A stretch of DNA of 64,000 bases from JAJRPT01 sp965661945 (GTDB lineage: Bacteria; Bacteroidota; Ignavibacteria; Kapaibacteriales; UBA2268). The position numbers were made by a program, and so were the translations under genes. A model generated the notes under the pieces. The model ran no database searches. It was given only the letters and a program-made list of their open reading frames with translations, and had not been told where the DNA came from. Below, one piece after another: positions 18,602 to 27,107 of the stretch; positions within the stretch are counted from its first letter, which is position 1, and each line of letters opens with the position of its first letter. The DNA is taken from assembly GCA_965661945.1 (NCBI GenBank), contig CBFIFP010000004.1:62001-126000 (forward strand), written 5' to 3'.

Positions 18602-19643
18602 AAGTTATAGAAACTCCTACAATTGCAGGCATATCAACTTTTAAGAAAATAATTTGTTTTTGAATATCTTGATAAATTGAAATTAATTCATCTGTGTTAT
18701 TATCTATATTATCCTCTAATGTTCCGTTGATTTCTGATAGTCTTTTATATATATTATTAAAATTATCATTTATTTTTTGATGAAGTGTGCCATCGCCATA
18801 AGCGTTTCTTCTATTATTTAAATAGTCATATAATCCAAGCGAGTTTTCTCCGTTGTTAAAAAAATCTATATATGCTTTTATTGATTCCTTTAACAGTTCT
18901 AATGATTTTTGAGAATATACCCCCTCTAATCTCATAGTTTGGGGTTGACCGTTAGTTCTTATTCCAAGAGGAATACCTATTTTACCATCTCTTAAATCTT
19001 TCTCCCAATACATATTATAAGAATTAACAATTCTACTTAAACTCGAACCAACACTATTTCCGTTATTTTCAGAAAAATTGATTTTGAAGGTTTGCCATTC
19101 GTTTAATGTTTTATCAGTATTTGTTTTTAATAAATTAATTAAGTCTGATATGTATTTTTTAAAATTTGGATTATTGTATTTTTCAATAATTTCTTCATCT
19201 GTAGAAAATATTAGATAATCTAATGCTGGTAGAGATATCGCATCTGTGTTACCGGCACTTAAAAGGTTATATTCTCCTGATTGAATATTAGATTTTATTT
19301 TCTGGGCACTAGTTGGGAAACTATTAAAAATAGGCAATAATGAATTAGATTCGCCAGGACCATAAGTAAGGAAACCAACTCTTTGCCATTTTAAATATGT
19401 ATCAATAAAGGCATTTTTAAATGTTTCTATTTCTTGTGTGTCATCATTATTATTGATAATAATAAAACTTTCTTCTAATGTTATAATTGAATTATAGAAT
19501 GATTGATAGTTTGGAATGATATAATTCTCTGAATAATCAGAAAGCATTTTAGCTCTATCAAAATTGTCTTCGTTAGTGTTATTATCTTTCTCGTTACAAG
19601 AGATTAAAAACAATATCATTAGTAAATAGATATATTTTTTCAT
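18579..19643 (-). CDS. Imelysin-family (M75) lipoprotein
   Basis: The start is placed at the ATG at 19643, which gives a lipoprotein signal peptide with lipobox LISC. A longer frame up to 19703 would put 20 non-signal residues in front. The mature protein (about 354 residues in total) shows the imelysin/IrpA layout of two helical halves: a WQRVGFLTYGPGESNSLLPIF region, SLPALDYLIFS, and a second half with IVNSYNMYWEKDL. Imelysins were named as insulin-cleaving peptidases but many are periplasmic iron-regulated proteins with doubtful peptidase activity. The strict GxHxxE motif is not clear here. It overlaps and is presumably translated together with the HTTM protein. Confidence 0.82.
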   Translation of the reverse strand: MKKYIYLLMILFLISCNEKDNNTNEDNFDRAKMLSDYSENYIIPNYQSFYNSIITLEESFIIINNNDDTQEIETFKNAFIDTYLKWQRVGFLTYGPGESNSLLPIFNSFPTSAQKIKSNIQSGEYNLLSAGNTDAISLPALDYLIFSTDEEIIEKYNNPNFKKYISDLINLLKTNTDKTLNEWQTFKINFSENNGNSVGSSLSRIVNSYNMYWEKDLRDGKIGIPLGIRTNGQPQTMRLEGVYSQKSLELLKESIKAYIDFFNNGENSLGLYDYLNNRRNAYGDGTLHQKINDNFNNIYKRLSEINGTLEDNIDNNTDELISIYQDIQKQIIFLKVDMPAIVGVSITYASNDGD

Positions 19644-19820
19644 AATTTTCCTTTTTTGTAAAATTAATATTTCAAAATTATTCATTTTAATTAATAAGAC
19701 CAAATCAATCGTATTTTTGTTATTTTATGTTGTTATTAGATTATTCATAACTTTATGTTAATATATTATAGTCTTTTAAAGAATGTTATAGTTTTAACGA
19801 TGATATATTTTTGGTGGTTA

Positions 19821-19851
19821 AAAAAAAGCCATCTTAGGAGATGGCTTTTTT
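19821..19851 (-). terminator. Intrinsic terminator of the ugd transcript
   Basis: AGCCATCT / AGATGGCT (19827-19834 and 19839-19846, 4-nt loop) is flanked by an A run on the 5' side and a T run on the 3' side. It can act on the minus strand just after the stop of the UDP-glucose dehydrogenase gene. Confidence 0.85.
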
Positions 19852-19857
19852 AAAATA

Positions 19858-21204
19858 TTATTTTCTTTTATTAACTACTCTTCGACCTATTGAATAATAT
19901 TCAAATCCGAGTTCTTCCATTTCTTTTGTTTCGTAAACATTTCTTCCATCGAATATTAAATTATTTTTAAGACTTGCTTTGATTTTATCATAGTTTGGTG
20001 TTCTGAAAACACTCCATTCTGTGCAAACTACAAGAGCATCGGAGTCTTTTATACAATCGTACATATCCTCAGAATAGTAAATTTTATCGCCAAATTTAGC
20101 TTTAGTATTCTCTATTGCTTCTTGGTCAAATACTCTTAAGTTAGCTCCTCTATCAACTAAGTTTTGAATTACTTTAAATGCTGGAGCATCTCTTACATCA
20201 TCTGTGTTTGGTTTGAAGGCAAGTCCCCATATTGCGAAAGTTTTACCTTCTACATCTCCATCAAATCTGTTGATTATTTTATCAATAAATCTTAAAGTTT
20301 GCTTTTGGTTAATTTCTTCGGTAGCTTTAACTATCAAAAGTTCAGAATTATTTTGGTCTGCTGAGAAATTAAGAGCTTGTACATCTTTAGGGAAACAAGA
20401 GCCACCATATCCAAGACCCGCGAATAAGAATCTTTTTCCAATTCTAGAATCAGAACCAATACCAAGGCGAATAGAATCTATATCAGCTCCAACTGTTTCG
20501 CAGTAAGCTGAAAGATCATTCATAAATGATATTTTAGTAGCAAGGAATGAATTAGCTGCATATTTTGTTACTTCTGCAGATTTTTCATCCATAATATAAA
20601 TCGGGTTTCCACTTCTTAAAAATGGTTTATAAAGATCTTTCATTTTCTCACCCACCCAGCTTGAAGAAGAACCTATAACAACTCTTTCGGGTTTCATAGC
20701 GTCTTCAATGGCATATCCTTCTCTTAAAAATTCTGGATTGCTACAAACAAAAACATTATTGTTTGTTCCTAAAATATCAGCAAATATGTTATTAACTTTT
20801 TCTGATGTTCCAACTGGAACAGTTGACTTATCAACAATAATTTTATTAGTAGTTATGTTCTCTTCTTTAATAATGTTAGCAATATCTTTAGAAACATTCA
20901 TAACGAATTTTAGATCTGCAGAGCCGTCTGCATCTGGAGGAGTAGGAAGACACAAGAAAATAATTTCACAATTAAGAACAGCTTCTTTAAGATTACTTGT
21001 AAATTTCAAACGATTTTCTTCGATGTTATGAACCATTAATCTTTCAAGACCTGGTTCGTAAATAGGGCTAATTCCCTTTCTCATTTTTTCAATTTTTGCT
21101 TCATCAATATCTACACAAATTACATCATTTCCTGTTTCTGCGAATGTAGTACCGGAAACAATACCAACATATCCTGTTCCTATAATACCAATTTTAAAAG
21201 CCAT
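19858..21204 (-). CDS. ugd: UDP-glucose 6-dehydrogenase
   Basis: Oxidises UDP-glucose to UDP-glucuronate with two NAD+ and supplies precursors for exopolysaccharide or lipid A/capsule sugars. The 448-residue length is normal. The N-terminal Rossmann motif is GIIGTGYVGIVSG. The catalytic cysteine lies in GGSCFPKD (Cys270). The C-terminal UDP-binding domain contains WGLAFKPNTDDVRDAP. It is preceded by a 60-residue membrane protein gene and the tonB gene with short gaps, so it may be the last gene of that transcript. No other sugar-nucleotide genes are adjacent. UDP-N-acetylmannosamine dehydrogenase is excluded by the close match to the TuaD/Ugd pattern. Confidence 0.96.
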   Translation of the reverse strand: MAFKIGIIGTGYVGIVSGTTFAETGNDVICVDIDEAKIEKMRKGISPIYEPGLERLMVHNIEENRLKFTSNLKEAVLNCEIIFLCLPTPPDADGSADLKFVMNVSKDIANIIKEENITTNKIIVDKSTVPVGTSEKVNNIFADILGTNNNVFVCSNPEFLREGYAIEDAMKPERVVIGSSSSWVGEKMKDLYKPFLRSGNPIYIMDEKSAEVTKYAANSFLATKISFMNDLSAYCETVGADIDSIRLGIGSDSRIGKRFLFAGLGYGGSCFPKDVQALNFSADQNNSELLIVKATEEINQKQTLRFIDKIINRFDGDVEGKTFAIWGLAFKPNTDDVRDAPAFKVIQNLVDRGANLRVFDQEAIENTKAKFGDKIYYSEDMYDCIKDSDALVVCTEWSVFRTPNYDKIKASLKNNLIFDGRNVYETKEMEELGFEYYSIGRRVVNKRK

Positions 21205-21215
21205 TAATCACCTTT

Positions 21216-21398
21216 TTATTGCAAATTAAAATTATATAAATTCAAAATTACTAAAATTAAAATTAATAATACTGCTAATGATACAAGAAATTTGATTGCA
21301 TTCTTAAATAATTTCCAACATATAATGAAAATCAGTAAGAATATAATCACTTGAATGTAGAGTGGTTGCTCTTGAAAAAAGATTAAAATATCTTGCAT
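21216..21398 (-). CDS. 60-residue single- or double-span membrane protein
   Basis: A small very hydrophobic protein with two hydrophobic stretches (PLYIQVIIFLLIFIICW and FLVSLAVLLILILVIL) joined by KLFKNAIK. It starts one base after the tonB stop and ends 11 bp before ugd, which argues that it is a real translated gene rather than chance. It cannot be assigned to a family by eye. Its position suggests an accessory role in the TonB or envelope transcript. Confidence 0.6.
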   Translation of the reverse strand: MQDILIFFQEQPLYIQVIIFLLIFIICWKLFKNAIKFLVSLAVLLILILVILNLYNFNLQ

Positions 21399-21399
21399 A

Positions 21400-22194
21400 T
21401 TATCTCAAAATAAAAGTTAGGGGTATTTTGCCTATCATAATTTCATTATTACCCTCTGGAAGTGGATTAAACCGCCATTTTTTTAATGCTTTTATTGCTG
21501 CTTCTTCGAGTTCGGGATCTGCTTTTTGAATAGGAATCACGTTAACAACAGTTCCATCAGCTAGAACCTTGAATTGTAAAACAATTTGTGAAGAAGATTT
21601 TACATTATTTGGAAAATTAGGAAGAACCTTATTTAAGACTACTCTTCCTCCTCCTCCACCCCAATCAATATCACCAAATCCATCACCTTTACCTTTACCT
21701 CTACCACGCATACCCAATCCTGAAGCCAGAGGGTCTTTTGCTTTTTTATCAGCTCCAACGTTATCAGCATCATCACCAGTAATTGTTTTGTCATTTAACT
21801 TTGAGGGAAGTTTATCAACTGCTTTAAAAATTTCGGCTTCTGCGATATTATCTGTTCTTTTAACATCATTTTTTACATTAGAAGAAGATTTTTGTGCATC
21901 TTCGAGATTCATTTTTGGTTTGGCTCCCTGAGACTTAGCTCCTTCTTCGGTTAAATTACCAGATTTTAGACCAGTGTTGTCACCCGACCCAAGATTAAGT
22001 AAGGTAAGCGGAACTGTATTAACTTCATAGGGCTTAGCTGCCTCGGGCAAAATACCAGCGACGCTAAAAATTAAGATACCCAAAGCCGTAACAAAAAGAC
22101 CAACAAGCCAACCTTTGAATGTATTTTCATCCCAAGGTATTTTTATTGATATATCTCTTTGTTGCTGACTTTGATAGGTTTTATACAACTCCAT
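21400..22194 (-). CDS. tonB: Energy transducer TonB
   Basis: A 264-residue inner-membrane protein that passes proton-motive force to outer-membrane receptors. A cytosolic N-terminus is followed by one helix (about residues 28-49, GWLVGLFVTALGILIFSVAG). A long periplasmic region contains a glycine-rich segment (GRGKGKGDGFGDIDWGGGGG). The C-terminal TonB domain (about 190-264) shows LADGTVVNVIPIQKADPELE and ALKKWRFNPLPEG. The usual Pro-Lys/Pro-Glu repeats are replaced by a charged Lys/Asp/Asn-rich spacer. The exbB and exbD genes are not in the window. It lies behind the SPOR gene (129 bp gap), and several TonB-dependent barrels are encoded in this window. Confidence 0.92.
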   Translation of the reverse strand: MELYKTYQSQQQRDISIKIPWDENTFKGWLVGLFVTALGILIFSVAGILPEAAKPYEVNTVPLTLLNLGSGDNTGLKSGNLTEEGAKSQGAKPKMNLEDAQKSSSNVKNDVKRTDNIAEAEIFKAVDKLPSKLNDKTITGDDADNVGADKKAKDPLASGLGMRGRGKGKGDGFGDIDWGGGGGRVVLNKVLPNFPNNVKSSSQIVLQFKVLADGTVVNVIPIQKADPELEEAAIKALKKWRFNPLPEGNNEIMIGKIPLTFILR

Positions 22195-22323
22195 AATTTC
22201 CCCCTTGTTTTTTCCTCTATCAACTCATCTTTCTAATCTCAGATACTTTTAAGCAGTTTTCAAGCCAATTTTATTTAAGTTTTAATAAAATTTATAGGAC
22301 TATAAGTACACGCTTTAATTTTT

Positions 22324-24177
22324 TTACTTTACTCTATCAACCCAAGTTTGAGCGTATCCAAGTTTTGACGCTGTTTCTAAAGCTTCAGTTTTTGTGGTAA
22401 AATTTCCAAATCTTACTCTATACCAAACTTCGTCTCTTACAATCTGTTCACTTATAAATGCATCATTTATTTCTTGTTTTTTTAATTTATTCAACCAAAA
22501 CATTGCATCTTCTTTAGACTGGGAGGCATAGATTTGAACTATAAAAAGTCCTTCATCACTTTTTTCTTTTTTAGGATAAGGAACATTTAAATTTTTGTTA
22601 TTTTCTTGAAATTTGGAATTTGATTCAGATTTAACAATATCTTTTATGTTATCTTTTTTAACATTATCTAAACTCTTTATTTTATCATTTTTAATACGAT
22701 TATCTTCAAGATTAGTTGTTTTTTTATTATCTTTTTTATTTGTTATAGTTTTTGATTTATTTTTACTAACTTTTTCATCTTGAACTATATCAGATTTGTT
22801 AGTTTTGGGATTTATAGTTTCTGATTTTATATCAACTTTATCGTTTTTGTATGTTTGATTTGCTGTATCTAATAAATTTACTTTTTCGCTATTATCATTA
22901 TTTGAATTGTTGATTGTTATATCTGTAGAATAAATTGAATCTTTAGTAAGGGATTTATTTTCAGAGGTGATATTAGTTGAATCTCTTAAAGTACTTTGGT
23001 TATTAAAATCTTTATTTTTTGTAGATTTTGTAATAGATTTTAGTGCTTGTTTTGAATCGTCATTTTTAGTATCAGGTTTTTCTTGGTTATCAATATTTTC
23101 AACTAATGTAGAATCAGAATTTAATTGACTATCTCCAAAAATATTATCTTTATTCAAAATTGCTGTAATAAGTAAAGCCATAAGAAGAGTAACAGCTACT
23201 CCAGAATAAATATAAATCATTCTTTTGCTTAACTTTTTATCATCTTTTTTATTATTTTTTTCGTCTTTAATATCATTTTCTTTCTCGCCTTCAATTTTAT
23301 CAATACCGAAATTAGAGGGTTTATCTGCATCAATTTCGCTAAAATTCATAACATCAACAGAGATATCATCATCAATTGGAAATTCATCATCACTAACTAC
23401 TTCAATATCATCATCATAGTTAAAGTTATCACCTTTTCTTTCTTTTGATTTTTTAAGGTCTTTGGCAAGTAAGTTTTTAAAATCATCATCTAATTCAATG
23501 GTATCATTTGTTTCGTTTGCATCGGTACCTTGATTGTAAGAGTCTAATTCATCCTCTTCTTGAAAATTAAAATTATCATCAGAATCATCTAAACCACCTT
23601 CGAGTTCTCTTATTTCATCTGCGGTAAGTTCTTCAATTCCATCATTATTTCCGTCATGCTCAAAATTAAACTTACTTTCATCAAATTCCGCTTGGTCATC
23701 TTCAAATCCTGAGAAAACATCATCATCAGAATCCTCAAATGCTCCACTTGAATCATCATTATCTGAAGCATTACTGCTTTCATCATCATCTAAATCAGAA
23801 ATATTATCCAAGTCGAGTTCATCTAGATTAATATTTTCTATTTCATCGCTAGTTTCTTTAAGTGCATTATCATCAATAATATCTTCGTTAGTGTCATTAT
23901 TAAAATAATTTGCAACTAAAGCTTCATCTGCTTCATCTAAATTATCTTGATTCTCGATTTGGTCATCTTCAAAATCATTTACATCATCAAATTCTTCATC
24001 ATTATCTTCAAACGGAGATTCATTTGGGATAAGTGGCGGCTCTTCATAAGAGAAATCAGGCAAAATACCTGGATAGGAATCTAATTGCTCAAGCATGAAA
24101 GATTCGTTTCCGGATTCATTTGGCTTGTATCCAGATAATTTTTCTTCTTCAGTGATATTACTTTCTAAAATACTCAT
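22324..24177 (-). CDS. SPOR-domain membrane protein with long acidic N-terminus
   Basis: A 617-residue protein. The first about 310 residues are low-complexity and extremely acidic (Asp/Glu/Asn runs such as DDNDEEFDDVNDFEDD). A membrane helix follows (around residues 318-342, YSGVAVTLLMALLITAIL). Then comes a Lys/Asn/Ser-rich periplasmic spacer, and a SPOR domain occupies the last about 75 residues (LFIVQIYASQSKEDAMFWL and YRVRFGNFTTKTEA). SPOR domains bind denuded peptidoglycan at division sites, so this is likely a cell-division or envelope-remodelling factor. Its ATG directly follows the stop of the barrel gene (TAAATG), implying coupled translation. The acidic cytosolic half is unusual; it has no recognisable partner-binding motif. 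Confidence 0.85.
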   Translation of the reverse strand: MSILESNITEEEKLSGYKPNESGNESFMLEQLDSYPGILPDFSYEEPPLIPNESPFEDNDEEFDDVNDFEDDQIENQDNLDEADEALVANYFNNDTNEDIIDDNALKETSDEIENINLDELDLDNISDLDDDESSNASDNDDSSGAFEDSDDDVFSGFEDDQAEFDESKFNFEHDGNNDGIEELTADEIRELEGGLDDSDDNFNFQEEDELDSYNQGTDANETNDTIELDDDFKNLLAKDLKKSKERKGDNFNYDDDIEVVSDDEFPIDDDISVDVMNFSEIDADKPSNFGIDKIEGEKENDIKDEKNNKKDDKKLSKRMIYIYSGVAVTLLMALLITAILNKDNIFGDSQLNSDSTLVENIDNQEKPDTKNDDSKQALKSITKSTKNKDFNNQSTLRDSTNITSENKSLTKDSIYSTDITINNSNNDNSEKVNLLDTANQTYKNDKVDIKSETINPKTNKSDIVQDEKVSKNKSKTITNKKDNKKTTNLEDNRIKNDKIKSLDNVKKDNIKDIVKSESNSKFQENNKNLNVPYPKKEKSDEGLFIVQIYASQSKEDAMFWLNKLKKQEINDAFISEQIVRDEVWYRVRFGNFTTKTEALETASKLGYAQTWVDRVK

Positions 24178-25764
24178 TTAAAATTTCCAATGCGCTCCAA
24201 AAGAAGCAAACACTCCTCTTTCTCTATAAAAGTTATATATAAATATATCTTGGTTGAAAATATTTTCTATATTTGCAAAAATACTTAAATTTTTGTTAAA
24301 TAAATAATTAATTTGCAAATTCATGTTAAAAATTGGTTCAAGAGCTACATCATTTTGTATGTCTGTAAATCGAGTACCTATAAACTCAAATCCCACTTTA
24401 CCACTTAATCCATTAGAAAATTTAACTCTATAATTTACTTCACTTTCAAAATCTGGAATGTAAGTTATTTTTTTATTAATACTATCGGTAGAAGTCATGT
24501 TATACTTGAGTATAAAATCTATTGAATTAATATCATCAAAATTATAGAAACCGTCTAGATTAATTGTCAACATATTTCCATCTATATAGTTTGGAGAAAA
24601 ATAAGAAGAGTCATAATTTACAAAGTTTAACATTCTATCAAACATTTTATAATTTACGCCAGCAGAGAAATTATAATCAATATCTTTGTGGTAAAGAAAA
24701 TTTGCTAAAATATTAATTTTGTTAAATTGATGGTCTATATTAAAGTCATAATTTAAAAATCTATTTCTTTGGAATAAATCAAAGACGTTGTTTCTTTCTA
24801 AACCAGATGATACAAGACCTCTAAATGTTAAACTATTATTTAATTTTAAGTTCATTCGAGCATCGAGTTTTATTGCATTTCTAACTCCATCGTAATAATT
24901 TGCAATTTGATAACCACCTTTCAGCTTTAAATCAAACACATCTGATATATAGGAAGCAATCCCCTCTGCCATAGCAAAGTTATTAGCATTTCCAAAACTA
25001 CTTCTTAAATCAGCTTCTACATTAAATCCAATTCTATATTTATTGTATGGATTAATGAATTTCAAATATCCATTTAAAGTTTGCTCTGAAAAATCAAGCG
25101 AGTCGCCAGCAGTTTTCATAACATCAAAATTTAGCCCTGTTTCGAAGTTAAATCCTTCGTAAGAACCATCAACATCCAAACCAGCACCAAATTGTGTATT
25201 GTTTCTAGTTTCAAAATCTTCTACAGAATAGTTGTTGTATCTAAAATTTTGAAATCTCATATTCGTTCTTGTTTTACTTCCACCAAATATAAAAAATTTG
25301 GGGTCGGCAATGTAATCAGAGTAAATATCAGCATTAATTTTAGAGTATTCTCCGTTTTCAATGTGCCCTCTACTTTGATCGAAGCTACCTTTTAGGTATA
25401 AATCGAAATCTTCTAATGAAGTAACGTAACCGGCATCTATATTAGATGTTAAAAACCTTCCAAAGTCACCTTGAAGATAACCTTTTTCTTGTACAGGGCT
25501 AACTGATTCGGTTGGTAAAGTTGAAACAGGAAGCACTGATGGACGAATTTTTTCAAGTGAATTTAAACTATCTAATTCTGAAACAGACAATTTAGGAATA
25601 TTAGAGGGACTTCTTTTAAATCCTGATTTTACATTAAGATAATCTGTACCATAAATAATTGCTTCTGGAAGGTCAACAGGTTTTTGCTCTTCCTTTACTT
25701 CTTTTTCTTGGCTAAATAAATTTAACCCAAAAAATAGTATTATGTAAAATAATATTGCTTTCAT
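24178..25764 (-). CDS. Outer-membrane beta-barrel protein of envelope operon
   Basis: A 528-residue protein. The start at 25764 gives a signal peptide (MKAILFYIILFFGLNLFS) and overlaps the TGA of the upstream peptidase gene by ATGA; a longer frame to 25794 lacks a signal. The mature part starts with a conserved-looking segment, LPEAIIYGTDYLNVKSGFKRS. It continues with many amphipathic strands resembling the barrel of TonB-dependent receptors (LKLKGGYQIANYYDG, LTFRGLVSSGLERN, LSIFANIENIFNQDIF), and ends in phenylalanine (FGAHWKF). No carboxypeptidase-like or full plug domain was recognised, so it may be a barrel without a classical plug. It is translationally coupled to both neighbours. Confidence 0.8.
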   Translation of the reverse strand: MKAILFYIILFFGLNLFSQEKEVKEEQKPVDLPEAIIYGTDYLNVKSGFKRSPSNIPKLSVSELDSLNSLEKIRPSVLPVSTLPTESVSPVQEKGYLQGDFGRFLTSNIDAGYVTSLEDFDLYLKGSFDQSRGHIENGEYSKINADIYSDYIADPKFFIFGGSKTRTNMRFQNFRYNNYSVEDFETRNNTQFGAGLDVDGSYEGFNFETGLNFDVMKTAGDSLDFSEQTLNGYLKFINPYNKYRIGFNVEADLRSSFGNANNFAMAEGIASYISDVFDLKLKGGYQIANYYDGVRNAIKLDARMNLKLNNSLTFRGLVSSGLERNNVFDLFQRNRFLNYDFNIDHQFNKINILANFLYHKDIDYNFSAGVNYKMFDRMLNFVNYDSSYFSPNYIDGNMLTINLDGFYNFDDINSIDFILKYNMTSTDSINKKITYIPDFESEVNYRVKFSNGLSGKVGFEFIGTRFTDIQNDVALEPIFNMNLQINYLFNKNLSIFANIENIFNQDIFIYNFYRERGVFASFGAHWKF

Positions 25765-27098
25765 ATTCTTGCCAATGAACCAAGTGGGTCCCATAGTGGT
25801 AAAACAATTGCTTTTTGCTCAAAATTTATTTTATCCTCTTCGGATAAATATTTTTTATTTATCACTACTTGGAAAACGTTATCTTTAAACCAACCGTTAT
25901 TCATAATAAAAACGCCTTCATTTCCAACTTCGTTTCCCCAAGAGTTTTCTACTTTCCATTTTTCAACTTCGTTATTTTTAATATTTGCTCCAATAAAGAC
26001 CATAGCATGAGTCATTTTACTGTGGCAATATAACAATCTTTTTCCTTTGTCGAGGTCTAAGCAAGTAGCCATAGCTTCGTTATAATCATATAATTCATTG
26101 TGCATAAGTCCTTTTGGTCTGTCAACAAATTTACCCATATCACAACCAAACCACACTGGCTCTTGATTTTCTAATTGATTTCGAGTATAATTTACTAATT
26201 TCTCAATCTCAATATTCAAGTATTTAATTTCTTTTCCACCAACTACATTTCCAAGAAAATCTATTGTATAAGTTTTGTTAAATGGCTTATCATCTGTTGG
26301 AGCATTTATCAAACTTATATAGTTTGATAACTCGCAATTAAGAAATTCCTTGTAAAATATTTGTGGAGTTAAATTTTTATAAATAGAGTATTTTTTATCT
26401 TTATCGGTAAATTCTAAATCGAACTCTTTAACTGGCTCTCCTACTGCATATACGAGCATATTATATATATCACTCATACATTTAGTTTTCTTTTTATTTA
26501 TTTGTTCTTCGGTCATTCCAGAGCTTATTAAACGACGTAAAAGCGCTGTGCTTTGTCTTAACTTTACTGATAATACATAATTTAAATTTTTAGTGTTGCT
26601 ACTATTAAATGACTCTGGGAATACATATTTTGGAACAATTCCATATTTTTCAATTAATGAAACATACATCTCCCACTGTCCACCATCTGGAATTGGGTCT
26701 GACATCAAAGTATGTAGAGTTCTATCGTCTAAGTCTCTATCGCTAAGTTTTATAATTGATTCAAGATAATAGTTGCATTTTTCTAACTTATCCCAAAACA
26801 TCAACCAACTTTGCGAAAATTCAAAATCTTCTAAATTATATTCATTTATAAATTTTTGTCTGGCGGTATTTAAAGCAGCAAAAAGCCAACATCTACCACT
26901 TTTTTCTTGGTTTGTTATTTTAGAAAAAGGGAGTTCCAAAGAAAAAGTATGATGAAGTTCATCAGCAGCTTTTTTATTAAAAGCAACTTGTTCTATTCCT
27001 TGGTTTCTTAGTGCATTAGAAATAAGATTTCTATGAGCAGTAATATCTCTTTTATCTTCTAAATTTTCTAATATTTCTTTGTTTATTTCTTTAAACAT
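25761..27098 (-). CDS. pepC: Peptidase C1B family aminopeptidase C / bleomycin hydrolase
   Basis: A 445-residue papain-fold cysteine aminopeptidase. The catalytic cysteine is in KSGRCWLFAALN (Cys70), the histidine in MTHAMVFIGAN and the asparagine in VENSWGNEVG. These enzymes form cytosolic hexameric barrels that trim peptides, and the length is normal. There is no signal peptide. It starts 10 bp after the TPR gene and ends in a 4-bp ATGA overlap with the outer-membrane barrel gene. A cytosolic peptidase is therefore embedded in an envelope operon, which is odd. It could simply be carried along in the operon or could process a peptide derived from these proteins. The family call is firm. Confidence 0.93.
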   Translation of the reverse strand: MFKEINKEILENLEDKRDITAHRNLISNALRNQGIEQVAFNKKAADELHHTFSLELPFSKITNQEKSGRCWLFAALNTARQKFINEYNLEDFEFSQSWLMFWDKLEKCNYYLESIIKLSDRDLDDRTLHTLMSDPIPDGGQWEMYVSLIEKYGIVPKYVFPESFNSSNTKNLNYVLSVKLRQSTALLRRLISSGMTEEQINKKKTKCMSDIYNMLVYAVGEPVKEFDLEFTDKDKKYSIYKNLTPQIFYKEFLNCELSNYISLINAPTDDKPFNKTYTIDFLGNVVGGKEIKYLNIEIEKLVNYTRNQLENQEPVWFGCDMGKFVDRPKGLMHNELYDYNEAMATCLDLDKGKRLLYCHSKMTHAMVFIGANIKNNEVEKWKVENSWGNEVGNEGVFIMNNGWFKDNVFQVVINKKYLSEEDKINFEQKAIVLPLWDPLGSLARI

Positions 27099-27107
27099 TA
27101 AATAAAC

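Noticed and set aside
21569..21931. 120-codon plus-strand frame inside tonB with a proline run
   Set aside because: It is the complement of the glycine-rich tonB segment; the TonB domain motifs are on the minus strand.
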